From the NCBI GenBank assembly GCA_019918135.1, contig WBZZ01002750.1, positions 262,501 through 326,500 on the forward strand: DNA of 64,000 nt. The letters run 5' to 3'. The stretch is from Paulinella micropora (lineage: Eukaryota > Cercozoa > Imbricatea > Euglyphida > Paulinellidae). Both the position numbers and the translations under genes were made by a program. The notes under the pieces are model-generated. The model did no database searches, was not told where the DNA came from, and saw nothing but the letters and a program-made list of their open reading frames with translations. Positions 59,194 to 64,000 of this stretch are shown here, piece after piece (within the stretch, counting starts at the first letter, position 1; every line of letters begins with the position of its first letter).

Positions 59194-59661
59194 GAGCTTG
59201 AGCTTGATCTTTGTAACATAACAGTTACATCAGATCCCGCACATTGAAGCGAAGCGCTAGTAGTGTCGCCATGCCCACTAGTAGATGAGGTCACACTGTC
59301 TAGTAGCCTCATTTTCTTTTCCAGCGCCATTGATGAAGATTTCGACAGAGCCGGCATCCCTTTAGTAGCACTGATGCTGTCCAAAAGCACAAGTTTGTGT
59401 GCATGAGGCAACGAAATCGATTTGAGAGGAAGAGACTCTTCCACAGGGACAATGAAGCAAAGAGGGCCTGCATCAGTATCCAAGGTCCACACCGGAATAT
59501 CCACTTGCAGCTTTGCTGCTGCTTGCATGCACGCAGGGTACGCATCTCTCGGTCGCGTGGTGATATCCGAATCCGGATTTGGAGCGTAGTTGAGCAAACT
59601 CTCATCGTTCCTCGATACAGCAGAACTTACAGTCACAATTGGAGTCCCTTTGCTAATCTGA
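59194..59661 (-). CDS. Host gene 2: exon of unknown function
   Basis: It begins after an acceptor-like TGTGTCAG with ISKGTPIVTVSSAVSRNDES, then DSDITTRPRDAYPACMQAAA, VWTLDTDAGPLCFIVPVEES, LPLKSISLPHAHKLVLLDS and a Ser-rich end (MLQRSSSSSKV). The composition looks like real coding sequence. Upstream is a CA-repeat intron (59,660-59,800). A SET-like exon lies on the other side of that intron in the same orientation. Confidence 0.5.
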
Positions 59662-59806
59662 CACACACACATACACGCACACACACGATAATTAACAAAC
59701 ACACACTAACACACACTAACAGAGAGAGAGAGAGAGCAAGCACACACACACACGCATGCACGCGCGCACACTATTAACTAACACACACTAACAACCTTGA
59801 CATTTG
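59660..59806. repeat. CA/GA dinucleotide repeat intron
   Basis: Interrupted (CA)n with ACACAC/TAACACAC units and a GA run at 59,722-59,735. It separates two minus-strand exons. Confidence 0.75.
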
Positions 59807-60116
59807 ATCTGGGGCAGTCCTCATCGCCCAAGTTGAACCCTTTCGATGCACTGTTGATGAGGTGCATAGGGTTTCTGCTTGCTTTGCTCAAGAATTCGAA
59901 GCTGATAGGGTGCATTCCAGCCCGCAACGATGTCCCAATTCTCATGGTGAAATGCTGCGCAAATGCAGCATTATCATCCATGCTCAAAGGACTGCCACCT
60001 GGTTCAAGAAGTCCCAGCGCAAAGGAGTGAGGAAGGTCTTGATCGGCGAAAACGCCGTAGCCTCCATTACGGTAGCCCACATAAATGGGCGCCTTGGCAG
60101 CTCTCAGCATGCCTAA
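59798..60116 (-). CDS. Host gene 2: SET-like domain exon
   Basis: About 106 residues: PIYVGYRNGGYGVFADQDLP, GLLEPGGSPLSMDDNAAFAQ, FEFLSKASRNPMHLINSASK, then CPRSNVKV. The G-x-GVFA start, a middle strand, and a RNPMHLINSAS…NV end mirror the SET-domain pattern (GxGvfA…RFiNHsc…Nv), so I propose a SET-like lysine methyltransferase fold; the match is to the pattern only. It is flanked by a CCTAACC-type acceptor (TATGGTTAG|GCATGC) and a donor after AATGTCAAG|GTTGTT. A large TAAA/CATA repeat intron lies upstream. Confidence 0.5.
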
Positions 60117-60149
60117 CCATACATACACACAAAGGGGAAGAAGAGGAAG

Positions 60150-60347
60150 AGAAATAAATAAATAAATACATACGTACATAAACAAATAAATAAATAAATA
60201 AGCAAATAAGTAAGTAAATAAATAAGTCAACAAGCAAATAAATAAATAAATAAGTAGGTAAATAAAATAAAATAATACATACATACATACATACATGCAT
60301 ACATACATGCATGCATGCATACATACATACATAAACAAACAAACAAA

Positions 60348-60398
<51 letters not shown>

Positions 60399-60572
60399 AT
60401 CAACAAATAAATCAATAAGTAAATCAACAAATAAATAAATAAATAAATAAGTAAATAAAATACATACAGACATACAGACATACATACATACATGCATGCA
60501 TACATACATACATACATAAACAAACAAACAAACAAATAAATAAATGAATAAATAAACAAATAAACAAACAAA

Positions 60573-60603
<31 letters not shown>

Positions 60604-60786
60604 AATACATACATACATACAGACATACATACATACATACATAAACAAACAAACAAATAAATAAATAAGTAAATAAATAAGTAAATAAATAAGTAAATAA
60701 ATAAATAAATAAACAAACAAATAAACAAATAAGTAAATAAGTAAGTAAATAAAATACATACATACATACATACCTACATACATACA
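60150..60786. repeat. Tetranucleotide repeats (AAAT)n, (ACAT)n, (ACAA)n
   Basis: About 640 bp of alternating blocks of AAAT/AAGT, ACAT/GCAT and ACAA units arranged in three or four similar cassettes, each about 170-200 bp, so there is a higher-order duplication. Long open frames across it (repeated YLFIYLF, MYVCMYVC) are repeat artefacts. Confidence 0.9.
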
Positions 60787-60790
60787 TATA

Positions 60791-61126
60791 CTTTTTCAAA
60801 ATTTCGTGCACAGTTTCCTTCAAAATAATCAAGTGGCAGATCGTGAAATCGTGTGTATTAAAATCATCCTTGCTTAAAAAGATCGGGAAAATAAATCTCA
60901 CGATCTAATAATGTTATTATCTCTTTCCTCACATGCCAGCATGTGTATGTATGTATATATGTGAACCGACAGTTACAATGCAAGCTGACACGTGAAGAAA
61001 AAATTATATTAGATCGTGAGCTTAGGTTTCCCGATCCTTCCAAGCCATGACTAAGATAATATATACATTTCCACGATCTATCAATTGATTAGTTTGAAGA
61101 AAACTCTGCACAAAATTTTGAAAAAA
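60791..61126. repeat. Foldback element with 116-bp imperfect inverted arms
   Basis: The left arm 60,791-60,906 (CTTTTTCAAAATTTCGTGCA … CTCACGATCT) is the inverse of the right arm 61,011-61,126 (AGATCGTGAG … AAATTTTGAAAAAAG), with perhaps 75 % identity. The spacer is 104 bp. A related phrase ACCGACAGTTxCAAxGCAxGCTG occurs at about 60,965 and again just past the right arm at 61,137, in the same direction. The size and form fit a MITE or a folded non-coding RNA locus. There is no coding capacity. Confidence 0.65.
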
Positions 61127-61186
61127 GGGCGCATGAACCGACAGTTGCAAGGCATGCTGGCAGGCTGGCAAAGAGATTGAGTTGGG

Positions 61187-61610
61187 TTGTCAGCTTTTTG
61201 GAAACTGATGTTCATGGTTTTAAAATACATTTGTATATATTTTCAGAAGCTATCAGATGAGTTGAGAAGACGTAGGGAGGATTTGCAGCAAAAAGGTCGG
61301 TCTGTTTCCACAAAATTTCTGGCAAAGGTTTTTCAAAAGTCTATTTGGAAGAAGAAAAAAAAGAACATTATTCCTGATGAATCTGGGTCTTGGAAGGATC
61401 GGGAATGCTGTTTTCGCGAGCCAGCATGGTTTCCTTTCAATAAAAACCTTGCACAAACTTTTGTGAACGCCATCACAACCCTCGAAAAAATTTTCGGGCT
61501 GGCCACCCGACCTCAAAGATTTCGTCTAACAGATACTTTTTTTGAATTAACCGGTCCCCTTCAACTTCGACCAAGCTCGTCTTCTTCTTTACTTTCTACC
61601 TCTGGGCACT
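61187..61610 (+). other. Possible upstream exon or 5' UTR of host gene 3
   Basis: After a TATATTTTCAG acceptor-like sequence, a frame reads KLSDELRRRREDLQQKGRSV and later WKDRECCFREPAWFPFNKNL, open to 61,625. It overlaps the ATG of the next gene in another frame. It could be an exon of an older gene, part of a mobile element, or untranslated leader. No family is recognised. Confidence 0.25.
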
Positions 61611-62620
61611 ATGTCCACGAGTACTAAGAAGTATACTGCCGAGATCCTGGACTCCGTCCGCGTCAACAGCCAGGGAAAACTCTTCCTCAACATAAACTCG
61701 TCCAAGGATTATGTACCCTTCGACGAGGTGGAGATCCCCGTTCACGTTCGTCGTAAGTACGAACTGGGCAACGCTGATCTAGGGGGATTGGTCCCCGGCT
61801 GCGTGTACACTTGGAGCAAACAAGGGATCCTAAACAAGATCAAGCCCACACCCTGGGACGACGGGTTGGGAGAGCAACCAAAGAACAAGAGGCCAAAGCG
61901 ACCAACCAACTTTCTGAAAACCGAGGAGCCAAGGAACCAGCGAGAAAGAAGAAAAAAGGGGGAGAGGGAGAGGACGAGGAGAGGGTGAAAGAGAAGGAAG
62001 GAGAGGGTAAGAAAGAGAAGGAAGGAGAGGGTAAGAAAGAGAAGGAGAAAGGGAAAGAGAAAGAGAAAGAGAAGAATAGGGAGGAGAAAGAGGAGAAGGA
62101 GAAAGAGAAGGCGAAGGCAAAGAAGCAGAAGGAGAAGGAGGAGAATGGGAAGGGGAAGGAGGAGGAGAAGAATAAGAAGGGGAAGGAGAAGGAGAAAGAG
62201 AAGGAGAAAGAGAAAGGGAAAGAGAAAGAGAAGAATAGGAAGGAGAAGGAGAAAGAGAAGGAGAAGGAGGAGAAAGAGAAGAAGGAGAAAGAGAAGGAGA
62301 AAGAGAAGGAGAAGGAGAAGGTGAAAGAGAAGGAGAAAGAGAAGGAGAAGGAGAAAGAGAAGGAGAAGGAGAAAAAGAAGGAGAAAGAGAAGCAGAAAGA
62401 GAAGGAGAAAGAGAAGGAGAAAGAAGAGAAGGAGAAGGAGAAAGAGAAGGAGAAAGAGAAGAAGGAGGAGGAGGGCGAAGAGGAGAAGGAGAAGGAGAAG
62501 GAGAAGGACCTTGAAGTTCCACCACCTGTGGGGGACGGCAAGGTTCGCATTTGGGCTGCGAGGGGATTCTTTGAATTCATTTCCGGAGCGGAATATGAAG
62601 ACTGGTTCGCAACCCTTTTC
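61611..62620 (+). CDS. Host gene 3: unknown protein with Lys/Glu repeat tract
   Basis: Starts at ATG 61,611 (MSTSTKKYTAEILDSVRVNS). A compact beginning follows (LFLNINSSKDYVPFDEVEIP, VHVRRKYELGNADLGGLVPG, CVYTWSKQGILNKIKP), perhaps a small beta domain. Near 61,850-61,980 it enters purine-only DNA, where a second frame continues as an almost pure Lys/Glu repeat (KEKEKEK) for about 190 residues, then returns to ordinary sequence (VPPPVGDGKVRIWAARGFFE, FISGAEYEDWF). The frame change at the edge of the repeat could be repeat slippage or an assembly error. It then probably splices over the CTT repeats to an end exon near 63,817. The function is unknown. Confidence 0.45.
61940..62512. repeat. Purine-only (GAGAAG/GAGAAA)n tract
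   Basis: About 570 bp almost free of pyrimidines on the plus strand, coding Lys/Glu. Together with the CTT tract downstream it forms a very long purine/pyrimidine strand switch. Confidence 0.9.
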
Positions 62621-62624
62621 TTCT

Positions 62625-62659
<35 letters not shown>

Positions 62660-62685
62660 TGTTTCACCACATCATCACACCATCG

Positions 62686-62718
<33 letters not shown>

Positions 62719-62761
62719 TTCTTCTTCTTTTTCTTCTTCTTCTTCTTCTTCTTCTTCTTCT

Positions 62762-62795
<34 letters not shown>

Positions 62796-63760
62796 TTCAT
62801 CCTCCTCTGCTTCTTGCTTGTTTTCTTGCTTGCTTTCTTGCTGGATTTCTTCTTCTTCTTCTTTTCATCCTCCTCTGTTTCTTTCTTTCTTTCTTTCTTG
62901 CTTGCTTTCTTGCTTGATTTCTTCTTCTTCTTCTTCTTCTTCTTCTTAAGCTTCTTCTTCTTCTTCCTTCTTCTTCTTCTTCTTCTTCTTTTCATCCTCC
63001 TCTGCTTCTTTCTTTCTTTCTTGCTTGCGTTTTTGCTTGATTTCTTCTTCTTCTTACGCTTCTTCTTCTTCTTCTTACGCTTCTTCTTCTTCTTCTTTCT
63101 TCTTCTTCTTCTTCTTCTTCTTCTTCTTCTTTTCATCCTCCTCTGCTTCTTTCTTTCTTGCTTGCGTTCTTGCTTGATGTCTTTTTCTTCTTTTTCTTCT
63201 TCTTCTTCTTCTTCTTCTTCTTTTCATCCTCCTCTGTTTCTTTCTTTCTTTATTGCTTGCTTTCTTGCTGGATTTCTTCTTCTTTTTCTTCTTCTTCTTT
63301 CTTCTTCTTTCTTCTTCTTTCTTCTTCTTTCTTCTTTCTTCTTCTTCTTCTTCTTCTTCTTTTCATCCTCTTCTGCTTCTTGCTTGCTTTCTTGCTTGCT
63401 TTCTTGCTTGCTTTCTTGCTTGATTTCTTCTTCTTCTTCTTCTTTTCATCCTCCTCTGCTTCTTTCTTTCTTTGTTGCTTGCTTTCTTGCTTGTTTTCTT
63501 CCTTCCCTCCTTTCTTTCTTTCTTTCTTTCTTTCTTCTTCTTCTTCTTCTTCTTCTTCTTCTTCTTCTTCTTTTTCTTCTTCTTCTTTTCATCCTCCTCT
63601 GCTTCTTTCTCTCTTTCTTGCTTGCTTTCTTGCTTGTTTTTTTCCTTCCTTTCTTCCTTTCTTTCTTCCTTTCGTCTTCTTCTTCTTCTTCTTCTCCTTC
63701 TTCTTCTTCTTCTTCTTCTTCTTCTGCTTCTGCTCCTTCTCATTCGTCTCGCCCTCTTGA
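62618..63760. repeat. Pyrimidine-only (CTT)n/(CTTT)n tract, probable intron
   Basis: About 1.14 kb of CTT and CTTT units with a recurring phrase TTTTCATCCTCCTCTG(C/T)TTCTT followed by GCTTGCTTTCTTGCTTG, occurring about eight times every 100-160 bp. It is a higher-order array. Open frames over it (poly-Phe, poly-Leu, poly-Ser) are artefacts. Confidence 0.9.
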
Positions 63761-63816
63761 GACTTTTCTTATGCTTCCCCTCCTTCTACTTCTCCTTCCC
63801 TTTCTAGCTTGCTCTG

Positions 63817-63916
63817 GAAGCTGACCATAGATGACAACAAGTGCCGTGAGGGGGCGCTTGTACTAAACGTGAGGCTGATGAAGTACAACGGTTTTGAGCT
63901 CAATGATACCACTTAA
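63817..63916 (+). CDS. Host gene 3: probable last exon
   Basis: After a pyrimidine tract and TCTGGAAG, a frame reads LTIDDNKCREGALVLNVRLM, then KYNGFELNDTT and TAA at 63,914-63,916. The composition is protein-like and unlike the repeats before it. It is probably the end of the gene starting at 61,611, though the acceptor site is not certain. Confidence 0.4.
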
Positions 63917-64000
63917 GTGGAGACGAGTGAGGGCGAAGTTTCTCCCTGTGCTCCTGGGTGCCTTGCCCCCCCCCCCCCCCCGCGCTTCGCGTTTAGTAAT
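63917..64000. other. Window end with C homopolymer
   Basis: A short non-coding stretch with a run of 17 C at about 63,966-63,982, followed by GCGCTTCGCG. Homopolymers of this length are often assembly-unstable. Confidence 0.6.

Noticed and set aside
59778-60767. Long minus-strand open frame rich in YLFIYLF and MYVCMYVC
   Set aside because: It is produced by AAAT/ACAT tetranucleotide repeats. Only its last 110 codons (the SET-like exon) have non-repeat content.
61830-62670. Long minus-strand frames of Ser/Pro or Phe/Ser repeats
   Set aside because: They are the complement of the purine-only coding tract and have no independent evidence.
62511-63824. 437-codon plus-strand frame of poly-Phe/Leu/Ser
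   Set aside because: Only CTT/CTTT repeats. It is interpreted as intron, apart from the short non-repeat ends.
1-64000. tRNA or rRNA genes
   Set aside because: No segment with a convincing tRNA cloverleaf or rRNA-like conserved sequence was noticed on either strand by eye. A dedicated tRNA scan could still find one.

Overview
The window is eukaryotic nuclear DNA, most likely from a protist or alga; I cannot name the species. The evidence is host coding segments separated by GT-AG introns, very abundant mini- and microsatellites, and nested retroelements (Copia, Gypsy/Metaviridae, DIRS-like). There is also a Polinton-like element whose gene set (double-jelly-roll capsid, packaging ATPase, tail-fibre-type protein) is of the kind seen in algal viruses and virus-like elements. 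There are no bacterial operons, rRNAs, tRNAs or CRISPR arrays that I can see.

Layout, left to right. (1) 1-1.35 kb: no gene recognised. (2) 1.35-7.6 kb: a plus-strand host gene of unknown function, cut by introns made almost entirely of a G-rich minisatellite plus CT/GA dinucleotide runs. (3) 7.65-23.1 kb: remains of a Gypsy-like element (retropepsin-like region, integrase, extra 3' open frames), with a minus-strand DIRS-like tyrosine-recombinase retroelement (about 9.77-15.53 kb) sitting inside it. (4) 23.3-34.0 kb: an unclassified coding remnant, interrupted by a young Copia element (25,674-32,268) with 316-bp LTRs about 1.6 % apart and a 5-bp target duplication. (5) 34.0-34.8 kb: G-tract-rich tandem duplication. 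(6) 34,828-55,613: a 20.8-kb Polinton-like element with about 340-bp terminal inverted repeats and a 6-bp target duplication (CATGTC). It looks whole. (7) 34,750-34,827 plus 55,614-60.1 kb: the minus-strand host gene split by that element (SET-like, DUF7869-like, SAP-like, Arg/Gly-rich and RanBP2-type zinc-finger segments); it looks degenerate. (8) 60.1-64.0 kb: tetranucleotide repeats, a 336-bp foldback element, and a plus-strand gene with a Lys/Glu-rich stretch followed by about 1.1 kb of CTT repeats.

The Polinton-like element is the most interesting part. It has a retroviral-type integrase, a protein-primed family B DNA polymerase, an A32/FtsK-type packaging ATPase, an adenovirus/Ulp1-type cysteine protease, and the penton and major capsid proteins. 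To this core it adds a 1,287-residue phage-tail-fibre-like protein with a C-terminal S74 chaperone domain, a GHSLGG lipase starting with a short motif seen in large-DNA-virus virion proteins, a large unknown probable virion protein, a small basic protein with Gly-Gly sites, and a paralogous pair of small zinc-finger proteins, one at each end. I infer a self-synthesising element able to encode a particle with a receptor-binding fibre and a membrane-active enzyme. Short GC-rich hairpins of one family are scattered at gene borders throughout it.
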